The notes: generated by a model not told the origin, from the sequence alone. DNA of 64,000 nt from Liolophura sinensis (GCF_032854445.1 NC_088298.1:18683976-18747975); one strand, 5' to 3'; shown: positions 27,001-36,870, counted from the stretch's first letter. Numbers and translations are program-made.

Positions 27001-30000
27001 TTGATCACAATGCAGATCGCCAGAGATTCTGAACGCTCTGTTCATACCTGCCAACGAAAGTGTTATACTCACTGTAAAATTTGAGAAACTTAGAATGAAG
27101 GCGTTTGATGGAGTATCCTAGACAAACTAGTTTTTGAACTAACAGCTTGTGACGCAGATTAAAGTCATCACAATTTACGCAAGATCTGACAATTGCTACA
27201 AGGCGAGATATGTATACGCCTTATGCAGGACCCTTTGGTATATTGCTATCCAAATAAGTTTAAGTTTTGTAAATAATAAATTTACAATATCAAAATTGAA
27301 ATTATCCCTTTTGTAAAGGCGGCGTGAAAGGAGACCTTGTTCGTCTTTGTACAGATATAGATACAAACAAGATGTACCATCAGGGCTATCTGTTGTCTCC
27401 TTTAAATCCAATGAAGGCGGATAGATTTCCTTCACTGCTTCAGCAATATGGGGGTTATTTAATGCCAATAGATCATCAATATATCGCTTGATAAATGAAA
27501 AGGATCGAGCTGTCGTCACACTCTCGTCGCTGTGGTCACACTGTCGTCGCTGCTGTGGTTTAACTCTCTATGCTGGACGTCTGTCACACTGTCGTCGCTG
27601 CTCTGGTTTTACTCTCCATGCTGGACTTCTATCACACTGTCATCGCTGCTGTGGTTTTACTCTCTATGGAGACGTCTGTCACAATGTCGTCGCTGCTCTG
27701 GTTTTACTCTCTATGCTGGACGTCTATCACACTGTCGTTGCTCCTGTGTTTTTACTCTTTATGCTGGACTTCTATCACACTGTCGTCGCTGCTCAGGTTT
27801 TACTCTTTATGCTGGACGTCTATCACACTGTCGTCACTGCTGTGGTTTTACTCTCTATGCTGGACGTCTATCACACTGTCGTCGCTGCTCTGGTTCATCA
27901 TAGAACATCTCTATGATGCATGTCTTTAATTACATTCCGAAGAATTCAGTTCATTTTCGGTAACTGTGGACTGTTTTAAGTTGGCCATTGTGATTTTCAA
28001 ATAACATTGCTTTCCATTGCCTTCACCTGTTTTTCAAGGTCATACGACCAATTCCTCCATCTCTCTGTAAACACATTTTTCTTGAACAACTGTTGCTAAT
28101 TTTACAAAACATTTGATACGTTACATGTACACATAGGTATTGTTAAGAACCTTTTTCATTCTTTGACACCTTTGTGCTACATTTTTCTCAGATAATTGGA
28201 TAGTTCAAATTATTTTGTGACAGGCACGTAAACATACATATAATATAGCTTGATCTGTTTAAGCAGTTTTCTTCATTCGTGTACCAAATGTACACCTAGC
28301 TTTGCTTAATGTACTGTTCCAGATAAAAGTTGAAGTGTTTAAATTTTATTTATACAGTTACATTTACAGATATTCGCCTGGTCGGAATGAACTCCTCGAT
28401 GGTCGGAAGACTGGAGGTGTACCATGACTCCCAGTGGGGTACGGTGTGTGATGACTCTTTCGAAGCCGAATCCGCCCGCATGGCATGTCGACAACTTGGC
28501 TTCGCTGGGTACATTATTTATTTCCAGTACATCTCAATTCACAAGAGCGCAGCAGATTGTCTCGGGAGCCTGTCACCCGATGTAGGTTCAGGTCCAGCTC
28601 ATGATGACTTCATTTCCTGTCATACATGGAAAGGTCTTCCAGGAGCCTGCGCATTGTTGTATGTTTCTCCGGGCTGTGTACGGTTTCTGGTTTCATAATG
28701 CTAGCCGCCGTTGTATAAATGAAACATTCTTGAGTAAGACGTAAAACACCGATCAAAGGGACGAACCAACAGAATATATCAGTTGCCTTTTTATCTTTTT
28801 GTGGTGGTACCCCACTGTTTCAGATGCTTAAAATAGGCCTTTTACCAGTGAGGTCGCGTGGTCAAATCCCAGTCTCGGATTTTTAGGTTGCGTTCTTTAG
28901 CAGTACTGTTTGTTAGTTTACTATGATTACCCTCCACCCATAAACCTGACCAATAAAATACAACCAAATTTAAACACACGGTGTGTAAATACAGAGAAAA
29001 CAAGCATATGACATATATCCTTGTACACACATTATTCTATCTAATTTAAAACTGCGGACTTAACATTTAATCATAACGGTGTAAGGTTACTAAAACATAT
29101 GGTAAACACGAGTTACAAAACTTATTCTGTTGTTGCTGAAATAATTTCATAAACTCGACTAACAAACCAGCATGGCGTCAGGCTATATGGGACTGTCGAT
29201 ACCTATAAAAATAAGGCGTAAAGCACATACTTTGCTAGATTTTCATTGTTTTTTGTTTTTGTTTGTTTAACGGCCGGAGAACGTAATTATAGGTCAATGA
29301 ATTAACGGGTACACCTTGAATGTACACCTTGAATGATTTTTTTTTTTTTTTTTTTTTAATTGGTGTTTTACTCCGTACTCAAGAATATTTCACTTATACG
29401 ACGGCGGCCAGCATTATGGTGGGTGGAAATTGGGCAGAACCCGGGGGAAACCCACGACCATCCGCAGGTAGCTGACAGACCTTGCCACATACGGCCGGAG
29501 AGAAAGCCAGCATGAGCTGGACTTGAACTCACAGCGACCGCATTGGTGAGAAACTCCTAGGTCATTACGCTGCGCTAGAGTGCTAACCAACTGAGCCACG
29601 GAGGCCCCACATCTTGAATGAAGCCATAGTAAACTTTGAACATTGATAACACTTGGTCCCCGTCGATCTGTGGTTTAATCTTTCGGATTTCAATCGCTTA
29701 TCAGTCACTCAATCAATCTATTTATACCTTAATAGTGAGACGGCCTTGATCCTCCCAAACAAAATCCCTGGCTCCGGACCCATCTGGCTGGACGACGTGC
29801 GGTGTTATGGTTACGAGTCGTCTCTGTTTGCCTGTGGTCACAGAAACTGGGGAGACAACAACTGTGGTCATCACGAGGACATCGTTCTCCGATGTGGATA
29901 TGGTAAGCTGGAATTCTACATTTTTTTTACACGTCTACATCTATGTTGTGACATCATACGGTGCAATAGGGTTTAAGGTGTTGTTTCTGATGACGCGACA

Positions 30001-33000
30001 GAGCCACATATATCTTACGTGTTTATTGCATCACCAACGTTGAATTTTATATATTTGATGAGTCAGATAGATTATATGTATATGATGTCTTTTGTCACAA
30101 CACAGAATTATATGTATATCATGTGTTGTGTCACAACACAGAATTATATCTGTCTGATGTGTTGTGTCACCAACACGGAATTATATCTATCTGATGTGTT
30201 GTGTCACCAACACAGAATTATATGTATCTGATGTGTTGTGTCACCAAAACAGAATTATATGTATCTTATGTGTTGTGTCACCAACACAGAATTATATCTA
30301 TCTGATGTGTTGTGTCACAACACAACATTACATGTGTCTGATGTGTTGTGTCACCAACACAGAATTATATCTATCTGATGTGTTGTGTCACCAACACAGA
30401 ATTATATGTGTCTGATATGTTGTGTTACCAGCACAGAATATTATGTATCTGATGTGTTGTGTCACCAACACAGAATTATATCTATCTGATGTGTTGTGTC
30501 ACAACACAGAATTATATCTATCTGATGTGTTGTGTCACCAACACAGAATTATATGTGTCTGCTGTGTTGTGTCACAACACAGAAGTATATCTATCTGATG
30601 TGTTGTGTCGCCAACACAGAATTATATCTATCTGATGTGTTGTGTCACCAACACAGAATTATATGTGCCTGATGTGTTGTGTCACCAACACAGAATTATA
30701 TGTATCTGATGTGTTGTGTCACCAACACAGAATTATATGTGTCTGGTGTGTTGTGTCACAACACAGAAGTATATCTATCTGATGTGTTGTGTCACTAACA
30801 CAGAATTATATCTATCTGATGTGTTGTGTCACAACACAGAACTATATCTATCTGATGTGTTGTGTCACCAACACAGAATTATATGTGTCTAATGTGTTGT
30901 GTCACAACACAGAATTATAAGTGTCTGATATGTTATGTCACCAACACAGAATATTATGTATCTGATGTGTTGTGTCACCAACACAGAATTATATGTATCT
31001 GGTGTGTTGTGTCACCAACACAGAATTATATCTATCTGATGTGTTGTGTCACCAATACAGAATTATATCTATCTGATGTGTTGTGTCACCAACACAGAAT
31101 TATATGTATCTGATGTGTTGTGTCACCAACTCGGAATTATATCTGTCTGATGCGTTGTGTCACCAACACAGAATTATATCTATCTGATGTGTTGTGTCAC
31201 CAATACAGAATTATATCTATCTGATGTGTTGTGTCACCAATACAGAATTATATGTATCTGATGTGTTGTGTCACCAACACATAATTATATCTATCTGATG
31301 TGTTGTGTCACCAATACAGAATTATATCTATCTGATGTGTTGTGTCACCAACACAGAATTATATGTATCTGATGTGTTGTTTCACAACATAGAATATGTG
31401 TCTGATGTCTTGTGTCACAACACAGAATTATATGTATCTGATGTGTTGTGTCACAACACAGAATTATATCTATCTGATGTGTTGTGTCACCAATACAGAA
31501 TTATATCTATCTGATGTGTTGTGTCACCAACACAGAATTATATCTATCTGATGTGTTGTGTCACAACACAGAATTATATCTATCTGATGTGTTGTGTCAC
31601 CAACACAGAATTATATCTACCTGATGTGTTGTGTCACCAACACAGAATTGTATGTATCTGGTGTGTTGTGTCACCAGCACAGAATATTATGTATCTGATT
31701 TGCATGTTTCATGAAGCTCTAGTTTTATAAGTGAAATCACATATTTTACTAGGGGTTTCCATTGAATCTATAAATTAAAAGTTAAATAGACATGCTTGGG
31801 TAAAGGAACAATGTTGGGCAATTCCAGACGTACACTGGGACAACGATAAGTACTTAGCACATCCTTTTATCTTTCTATTCTTTTAACTATAAGATTCCGT
31901 GGGAATTCGCCTTGTCGGTTTAAACTCCCCTGTGGCAGGAAGACTTGAAGTCAGCATTGGAACAGACTGGGGAACCGTCTGCAACGATTTCTTTACACGT
32001 GAATCTGCCAGAGTCGCCTGCCGTCAGCTTGGTCTTCCAAAGTAGATCTTTTATATTTATTAACTGATTATAGTCACCCGTGCGGAAAGTTATGAGGGGC
32101 TAGTTGAGTCGTATGATGGATTATCCGCGTCACATTTCCATGTCACATTTAAAGGAAAAACAGCCAAAAAGTTTTTTAAAGTTTGAATCAGTAGACAGAT
32201 CGTCTCATTCTAATATGAAATTGCCCTTTATATTATTTCAACTATACTTTTGCTGTCTGTTTCCTTTAAAATTAACCGGTCCTGCATTTTGTCTTTAATC
32301 CCTTCCAGACACCAATATTGAAACGCGTTATTGAAAAGCCTTATACTCGAGTATATAAGATGTAAACATTTTTTTTTTATTATTTTCGTAAAGCAAGATA
32401 GAGCTAATCAACTTATTGACAGGAGGCAGCTTTAGGTAAATGTTTTTAAAATAATAACGCTATTGCCTTTGTTACTTTTTTTTCCCACTTCATAAATTTT
32501 ATCGAAATACGTAGTTTCAAAAGCTCAACAGCTCGTGCCCTCTGCAACTCGCCTTTTGTCCGCAGTGTTTTTTTTTCATATATTTCCTTGGTGAATTCAA
32601 TTTCGGTTTCATTGTTTAGTTAAATTATTTTAAACAGATTAACCCAATCGCTTTTGTTATCTACTTTTTTCTGTTCCTTCATAAATTTTATCCAAATACG
32701 TAATTTCCAAAGCTCACCGGCACTGGCCCACTGATGCAACTTGTCTTTTGTCCACAATGTTTTTTTCCTCATTTATTTTCTCTGTGAATTCTATTCTGGA
32801 ATCATAAGTGATTTTGAAAGATTAAAGCGATTCCTTTATTACTTTATTTTTTTTTTACTCATCCATAAATTGTATTAAACTATGTCCTTTCCAAAGCTCA
32901 CCAATTCGGGCCTCATGATGCCTTACAATTCGTCCGTTTTGCTTTAATATATCTTTTTTAGTGAACAGGTGTTCATCTTGGGAAACATTCGCCTCCCAGG

Positions 33001-34969
33001 GACAGGCTCCATCTGGTTAGACGAAGTAAGGTGTGAGGGCAATGAGACTTCTCTCCTCTCCTGTAATCACAGGGGGTTAGGTCAGGGGCATTGCCAACAT
33101 AGAGAAGACGTCGTCATCAGATGTGGGCTTGGTAAGCAGGTACTTCATGTCACGCTTCATCATTGGTTATCAGATGTGGGCTTGGTAAGCAGGCACATCA
33201 TGTCACGCTTCATTATTCATCATCAGATGTGGGCTTGCTAAGCAGACACATGTCAGACTTCATCATTTGTCATCATTTGTGGGCGTGGTAAGCAGGCATA
33301 TGTCACACTTCATCATTTGTCATCTTTTCTGGGCGTGGTAAGCAGGCATATGTCACGCTTCATCATTTGTCATCAGATGTGGGCGTGGTAAGCAGGCATA
33401 TGTCACGCTTCATCATTTGTCAGCAGATATGATGATGTGGTCTTGGTAAGCAGGCATATGTCACGCTTCATCATTTGCCGTGAGATGTTGTATTGGTAAG
33501 CAAGCATTCATTCGTCATCAGATTCAGTTGTCGTCAGATGCGGCCTTGGTAACCCAAGTCTGCTTAATCCATGATACCTGGGGGCGGGTAATGTGCTACT
33601 ATTTAAGTATTTACATGAACTGCTGGAAGAAAACTAACAAAGGTAAAAGGACAAGATGCCGGGTTTCACCGCTGAAGTGTGACTATTTGCCATCTATCAC
33701 ATCTGCCCTTTTGTTAGAAGCTACAAATAGAACTTGTGACTTGTAACTTGAACTTATTTATTTATTTGGTTGGTGTTTTACGTCGTAATCAAGAATATTT
33801 CACTAATACTACGGCGGTCAACATTATGGTGGGAGGAAACCAGACAGAGCCCGGGGGAAACCCACGACAATCCGCAGGTTGTTGAAAGACCTGTAACTTC
33901 AGACTTCAAACTTCAATAGGTAAACTAATTGTAGTTTGAAGTCACCAGTTACAACTTCTTACTTCTAACTAAAGGTCTAACTAACTTAAGTGGATTTTTC
34001 CATCAGATCAGAAGAATTCCACAGTCAGACTTGTTAACGGTTCGTCATACAGCGAAGGCCGCGTGGAAGTGCTCTATAACGGGACATGGGGAACAGTTTG
34101 TGACAATAGCTTTAATCACAAAGCCGCCAGGGTAATTTGCAGTATGCTCGGCTTCTCAAGGTAAATTACAATAATTTTCTTCTTTGCAGATGTGTTTGTA
34201 CTCATGATTCAGTTAAAAATACGTTCGGTTTTGTATCGAGCCTCTTGTCCATCTGGTTTAACGTCAAGCACATGTATTGAGGTTGGCTGCTTGAAAGTTT
34301 AAAGACCAGATTAGGGATCTGTTCCATAAAGCCAATTCGGACAATTCAAATTTAAACTCCGTCAAATTCTGTCACATTTATTACTTTCTGGTACTGAATG
34401 CCGAAATTTTGGCGTGTTGTCTTATCATAAGCTATAATAATGCCTTAACATATTATTTATAAGTGAATCTCCGTTTCCCTCTTCCCACCACAATGCCGGC
34501 AGCTGTCATATACGTGAAATATTCTTTAGTAAGGCGTACAACACCAATCAAATAAATAAATAAATATTGAGTAGCTGTCTTCAGTATGAAGTTTTCCAAC
34601 AATCAGTTGAATAAATAGATAAAAAATTATCAGAATTAAATAAAAAATAAATACATGAGTGCATGAATAAAAATAAATAAATCAACGCAAAAATAGCTTC
34701 TGAACACAATATGCGACACAGTCGATGGTTGCAAATAAAATTTACCTGGAATTTCTTCTTTTTCAATAAATCCAATTGGTATTTTTAGGTGGGGAGCAAT
34801 TGAAAGGAATCGAGCTTATTTCGGAGAAGCACCGAGCGAGACCCCGATATTGTTGGGTGACGTCAGGTGCACAGGATACGAACATGACCTAAACTCATGC
34901 CAACATGGCCCTTGGGGAAATCATACGTGTCAACATTCGGAAACCGCTGGAGTAGTCTGTCAAATTTAA
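14540..34969 (+). CDS. Gene A: secreted LU-LU-linker-SRCR x3 protein (chimeric cysteine-rich protein)
   Basis: Fifteen exons: 14540-14582 (tentative), 18031-18066, 18354-18454, 20940-21011, 21397-21517, 22478-22563, 23872-23943, 24534-24665, 25448-25484, 28370-28508, 29736-29902, 31894-32041, 32962-33131, 34007-34160 and 34789-34969. They sum to 1659 nt, exactly 553 codons including TAA. Order: signal peptide (~1-29), LU1 (~36-120), LU2 (~130-221), linker (~222-233), SRCR1 (~234-335), SRCR2 (~336-441), SRCR3 (~442-552). There is no transmembrane segment or GPI-type tail, so it is probably secreted. Ly6/uPAR and group A SRCR modules are extracellular binding domains; the ligand is unknown. Joining the LU and SRCR blocks rests on splice phase and on the same order in gene B. 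The alternative is two adjacent genes, the first stopping at TAG 25490. Confidence 0.8.
15105..15360 (+). repeat. Dispersed element 'DR', copy c
   Basis: Starts ctagaccagtgacgtctaat and ends tatcacactgtagtcg...gctgtacgtctt. It lies in the presumed intron 1 of gene A; copy i occupies the matching intron of gene B. Confidence 0.8.
15365..16190 (+). repeat. C/A-rich degenerate tandem tract
   Basis: Very G-poor + strand built of variants of ccatcctacctacctcaaaacacc with an irregular short period. It has open frames in places, but only low-complexity translations (Pro, Thr, Lys, His). Not considered coding. Confidence 0.8.
16190..17840 (+). repeat. ~65-bp minisatellite, about 25 units
   Basis: Unit of about 65 bp with core aacaccaacctcccagcctc, aaaaagcaaatcttcttacc and taaaaccaccaccat. 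Successive cores at 16273, 16338 and 16403 give the 65-bp period. Long open frames arise on both strands because units lack G on the + strand. It lies in gene A intron 1, about 200 bp before the signal-peptide exon. Confidence 0.9.
18354..21517 (+). CDS. Gene A LU domain 1 (Ly6/uPAR-like, three exons)
   Basis: Exons 18354-18454, 20940-21011 and 21397-21517. Cysteine landmarks are CLSC, SDC, KRCW, QC, FGC, EC and the terminal [12 protein letters not shown], where CC-x4-CN is the classic end of Ly6/uPAR three-finger domains. About twelve cysteines are present, more than the usual eight to ten. The third exon's acceptor lies at the 3' end of a dispersed repeat copy. Confidence 0.88.
18455..19781. 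other. Gene A intron, no recognised element
   Basis: AT-rich non-coding sequence between the first and second LU1 exons. No exon, SINE or tandem array is recognised. Confidence 0.45.
19782..20035 (-). mobile_element. tRNA-derived SINE, near full length
   Basis: Antisense copy from tatttgattgatgtttttacgcc to gtgctaaccacctcgaccacgg, within the gene A LU1 intron. A CA-repeat (acacacacac) follows at 20045-20060. Confidence 0.9.
21060..21396 (+). repeat. Dispersed element 'DR', copy d, abutting an LU1 exon
   Basis: Extended copy (tgcataaacgtggactcagc, gttaaatgtgatgacaac ... gaggtaaattgccaaggg ... caaccatttgcctgctatca). Its 3' end supplies the pyrimidine tract and AG directly before the exon at 21397. 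Confidence 0.75.
22114..22249. promoter_or_regulatory. Cluster of CRE-like TGACGTCA motifs
   Basis: Six CRE or half-CRE motifs within 136 bp: TGACGTCA at 22114 and 22164, TGACGTT at 22135 and 22221, TACGTCA at 22206 and GACGTCAC at 22242. They lie in the gene A intron between LU1 and LU2. CREB/ATF proteins bind such sites; enhancer activity is inferred only from the clustering. Confidence 0.4.
22478..24665 (+). CDS. Gene A LU domain 2
   Basis: Exons 22478-22563, 23872-23943 and 24534-24665. It shows the same cysteine plan as LU1 ([29 protein letters not shown]), and its first exon also begins in phase 1. LU1 and LU2 therefore come from duplication of a three-exon module. The donor after 24665 is GTCTGT, less usual but identical in gene B. 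Confidence 0.88.
24263..24432 (-). mobile_element. tRNA-derived SINE, partial
   Basis: Antisense tail (tttatttatttatttgattgg) and body (aacccggggagaaacccatgacc). The head is lost. It ends about 100 bp before the last LU2 exon of gene A. Confidence 0.85.
24795..24880 (-). mobile_element. Degenerate SINE tail
   Basis: cagattggtgttttaggctgta, aatatttcacttatccgac and aatccacgacaatc identify an old antisense fragment. Confidence 0.6.
25448..25484 (+). CDS. Gene A linker exon (donor or stop)
   Basis: Encodes [12 protein letters not shown] and ends either at donor G|GTGAAT (phase 1, fitting the SRCR1 exon at 28370) or, if read through, at GGT GAA TAG (stop 25490-25492). The paralogous exon in gene B keeps the identical GGTGAATAG. 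Confidence 0.7.
26130..26350 (+). repeat. Dispersed element 'DR', copy e
   Basis: gttaaacgtgatgacaacac, gagtaattctagaccaatg ... cctaactgaggtaaattgac. It lies between the gene A linker exon and SRCR1. Confidence 0.8.
26840..27000 (+). repeat. Short repeats around GCGCCATCTATG
   Basis: Three spaced copies of gcgcc(a/g)tctatg (about 26852, 26931, 26990), each followed by a gttga/gtta-like sequence. They lie just 3' of the antisense reverse-transcriptase relic and may be its 3' end. Confidence 0.55.
27015..27519 (-). pseudogene. Reverse-transcriptase relic, Penelope-like type, frameshifted
   Basis: On the minus strand the frame from 27519 reads [12 protein letters not shown] (the YIDD box of RT motif C), then [13 protein letters not shown], and ends at a stop near 27196. 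A second frame continues with [14 protein letters not shown] and [13 protein letters not shown], like the C-terminal end of invertebrate Penelope-like or related RT proteins. About 160 codons remain, broken by at least one frameshift, and the N-terminal RT motifs are missing where the minisatellite at 27520 begins. It is an inactive element fragment in a gene A intron; the class is from memory of family motifs. Confidence 0.75.
27520..27900 (+). repeat. 48-bp minisatellite, about eight units
   Basis: Unit tcacactgtcgtcgctgctc plus tggttttactctctatgctg and gacgtcta. Because 48 is divisible by 3, all three + frames stay open, which explains the long Cys/Leu/Tyr-rich frames. The unit matches the 3' end of the dispersed DR element (see copies a and g), so the array probably grew from one such end. 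Confidence 0.92.
28370..29902 (+). CDS. Gene A SRCR domain 1 (two exons)
   Basis: N-half exon 28370-28508 ([34 protein letters not shown]). C-half exon 29736-29902 ([36 protein letters not shown]). Two plus four cysteines and a split over two exons are the hallmarks of group A SRCR domains. The intron phase between halves is 2. Confidence 0.92.
28545..28758 (+). mobile_element. tRNA-derived SINE, diverged, next to SRCR1 exon
   Basis: From gagcctgtcacccg to cataatgctagccgccgttg and gtaaaacaccgatcaaa. It begins about 37 bp after the donor of the 28370-28508 exon, and the SRCR frame stays open into it, so read-through would add SINE-coded residues. Confidence 0.75.
29337..29609 (-). mobile_element. 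Full-length tRNA-derived SINE with T-rich start and target-site duplication
   Basis: Antisense copy from a T22 run through ttggtgttttactccgta to gctaaccaactgagccacgg and aggcccc. Flanking acaccttgaatga and acatcttgaatga look like a slightly diverged target-site duplication. It lies about 125 bp before the second SRCR1 exon. Confidence 0.95.
30040..31705 (+). repeat. 36-37-bp palindromic minisatellite, about 45 units
   Basis: Unit of tgtgttgtgtcaccaacaca plus gaattatatctatctga. Variants lacking one C read TGTGTTGTG-T-CACAACACA, a perfect 9-bp inverted repeat around one base. Units differ by scattered substitutions (tct/tgt, atc/gtc). The array fills most of the intron between SRCR1 and SRCR2 of gene A. 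Its long open frames are artefacts. Confidence 0.95.
31894..33131 (+). CDS. Gene A SRCR domain 2 (two exons)
   Basis: N-half 31894-32041 ([35 protein letters not shown]). C-half 32962-33131 ([35 protein letters not shown]). The C-half 3' junction is copied into a following tandem array. The SRCR1-to-SRCR2 intron holds a large palindromic minisatellite. Confidence 0.92.
32455..32950 (+). repeat. Three degenerate ~190-bp tandem units
   Basis: Repeated ttcataaattttatc-aaatacgta, tccaaagctcacc, cttttgtccgcagtg/cttttgtccacaatg and ctctgtgaattc. It is an AT-rich array running up to the SRCR2 C-half acceptor of gene A. Confidence 0.75.
33112..33560 (+). repeat. ~50-bp tandem array copying the SRCR2 exon end and its splice donor
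   Basis: The unit holds catcagatgtgggcttg, ggtaagcaggcatatgtcac and gcttcatcatttgt. The first unit is the real exon end at 33131. About seven more follow (near 33186, 33237, 33284, 33335, 33388, 33441, 33494), most keeping GGTAAGCA. Confidence 0.9.
33560..33710 (+). repeat. Dispersed element 'DR', copy f (partial)
   Basis: catgatacctgggggcgggt, gtgctactatttaag, tttacatgaactgctgg, gtgactatttgccatctatc. It follows the donor array in gene A. Confidence 0.75.
33752..33890 (-). mobile_element. tRNA-derived SINE, partial
   Basis: ttatttatttggttggtgtttt, caagaatatttcac and agcccgggggaaacccacgac; the head is missing. It lies about 115 bp before the SRCR3 exon of gene A. Confidence 0.85.
34007..34969 (+). 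CDS. Gene A SRCR domain 3, C-terminal
   Basis: N-half 34007-34160 ([35 protein letters not shown]). C-half 34789-34969 ([36 protein letters not shown], stop). It is more diverged than SRCR1 and SRCR2: ETAGVVC replaces EDVVIRC. The TAA stop overlaps an AATAAA at 34968-34973. Confidence 0.9.
34462..34566 (+). mobile_element. SINE 3' fragment
   Basis: cttcccaccacaatgccgg, gaaatattctttagta and aacaccaatcaaataaataa, in the SRCR3 intron of gene A. Confidence 0.8.
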
Positions 34970-35017
34970 TAAATCAAGCATCATTAACTTATATGTTGTA
35001 CACAAACCAAAAGGATA

Positions 35018-35111
35018 GTCGTGAGTTTCCCATCGCAATGCTGACCATCGTCGTATAAGTAAAATATTCTTGAGGACGGAGTAAAATTCCAATGAAATAA
35101 ATAAATAAATC
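35018..35111 (+). mobile_element. SINE 3' fragment downstream of gene A
   Basis: cgtgagtttcccatcgcaatg, catcgtcgtataagtaaaat and ccaatgaaataaataaat. It starts about 50 bp after the gene A stop, so it may lie in the 3' UTR and supply AATAAA-type signals. Confidence 0.8.
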
Positions 35112-36579
35112 AAATCCAATTATCGTTTTCGCAAAGCATTGTTTTAGATCAGTCAAAATATACATTAGCCACTTAAACCAATGGCTTTGCGGTTCAAACA
35201 AGTATGCTCCGTCAGCTTCTGTGATATGCACAGACCAAATGTGGGTACCACAAAGAAACTTTGCACAAATGTCAAACTAAGAAAGGTGCTTTACACACTC
35301 TATTTTGATGCAGTAAATTAGGCGTCATTATCTTCATGTTCGGTTAAAACTACCAGTTGTTTCCAAAAATATATTAACTTCTTATTGCAGTGAAAATGAA
35401 AGACGATTTGCATATTTATTTTGAATCAAAAGATTAAATTTCATTGATTCATTTCATTGTTGCTTAATGCCACAGTGAAGAATTTTTTACTTAGACGACC
35501 ACCAGTTGTAACCGGTAACCGGAGAGCGCCACAAAAGCCACAAACAATTGGCGAGAAGAACTTTCGTAGATGTGACGCACAGATGAAAGGACAACAGACG
35601 GCGCTCACGACCACTCGGGCGTGGTCGACCGCTTATTGTCACCAAGACCACACAAGTAGTAACAGCGGGGGAATCCAGAGCCCGGTTTGAAACCGCTACT
35701 CGGATGTTCCAGCGATTGAAAGACGATTATTTGTAACAACAACACCGCGGCACGCTCCCACATGTAGTTCTGGTATTCTAACACTATTTACCAACTTCAT
35801 TTCATTTGATTGTTGTTTTCATGTCATAGTCAAGAATATTTAACTTATACTACGGCGGCCACATTATGATGGGGTCAGCGATGGCTTGAGTTGAACCTCC
35901 AACCTTACTTGTCAGTCTGCAATCTGTACCAATCTGCTGCGATAAAAACCAAGGCGGCAAATAAAGCTGATGAATATGGGGAATAAAATACAATTTCCTA
36001 ACAGTATACGCCCACCAGGCACTAATGTTTACATTCAAATAATAAGCAATTCTACAAGGCTCTGATTAAGTAAAATTCCGTACAATAACCATTCCAGCAT
36101 CAGTCAAAATTGATTTCATCCACAATTTGAAGATTTGAAGACATCATACGGATTTTTCTCAGCACCTGTCATGTCAAAGTCTTTGCAAAGTACCTCAAAC
36201 ATTCAGTGAGCTTAAACCGCAAGTACGGCGTAAACACCAATCCAATAACAAATAAATAAATATCCATGATGCAGGACTACCATCAAGGAAAACAGCGACC
36301 CCGGTTAGGGTCAGGCTGATAATGTCTTCTGGAGAAACTGTGCACTATAGGTATTGTAGAGGTCTTATCAAAAGTGTTGTTCCCTGCAGGAAAGAAAAAG
36401 TCCATCATCAGAGATTCTACCAGCTTCCGTAATACATAAATCGTATCTAAATTTCCGGTGCACAGACAGAATGACAGATATTACATTATTGGCGTTCAAT
36501 TCATTGGAATGATTCACGCCAAAGCAATACTACAGCATGGATTACAGTTCATGGCGAAACACATGAAAGGTAGCCACAG

Positions 36580-36870
36580 AAAAAAAACAGTTCATAACAA
36601 CATCACACAAACGCAAATGGGCTAAACCAGAAACATGCACAGTGGAATTCTGATCATGTAAAGCAATAGTAAAACACACCATTATACACAAAGCAGCATT
36701 TCATGCAAAAAAGAAATCGAAACAAGATTACAGCTCATGACAAAACGCACGTAGGCTAAACCAAAATCATGCAGAGAGTAATTCTGGTCATGCAACACTC
36801 CATAACAACAACATCCCAACGCAAATGGACTCAACTAGAAACATGCAGAGTGGAACTCTGATCATGCAAG
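36580..36870 (+). repeat. Three ~100-bp direct repeats
   Basis: Repeated cataacaaca-c, aacgcaaatgg-ct and agaaacatgca-agtggaa(t/c)tctgatcatg, with variants at about 36590, 36730 and 36810. Non-coding and of unknown origin. Confidence 0.7.

Noticed and set aside
27488-27929. Three overlapping + strand open frames of 119-142 codons
   Set aside because: They are the 48-bp satellite read in three frames; a unit divisible by 3 leaves all frames open.
30040-31705. CRISPR-like regular array
   Set aside because: The units abut with no unique spacers, and the DNA is eukaryotic; it is a minisatellite.
30019-31730. Chains of 69-83-codon frames rich in Cys, Met and Val
   Set aside because: Translation of the 36-37-bp palindromic minisatellite.
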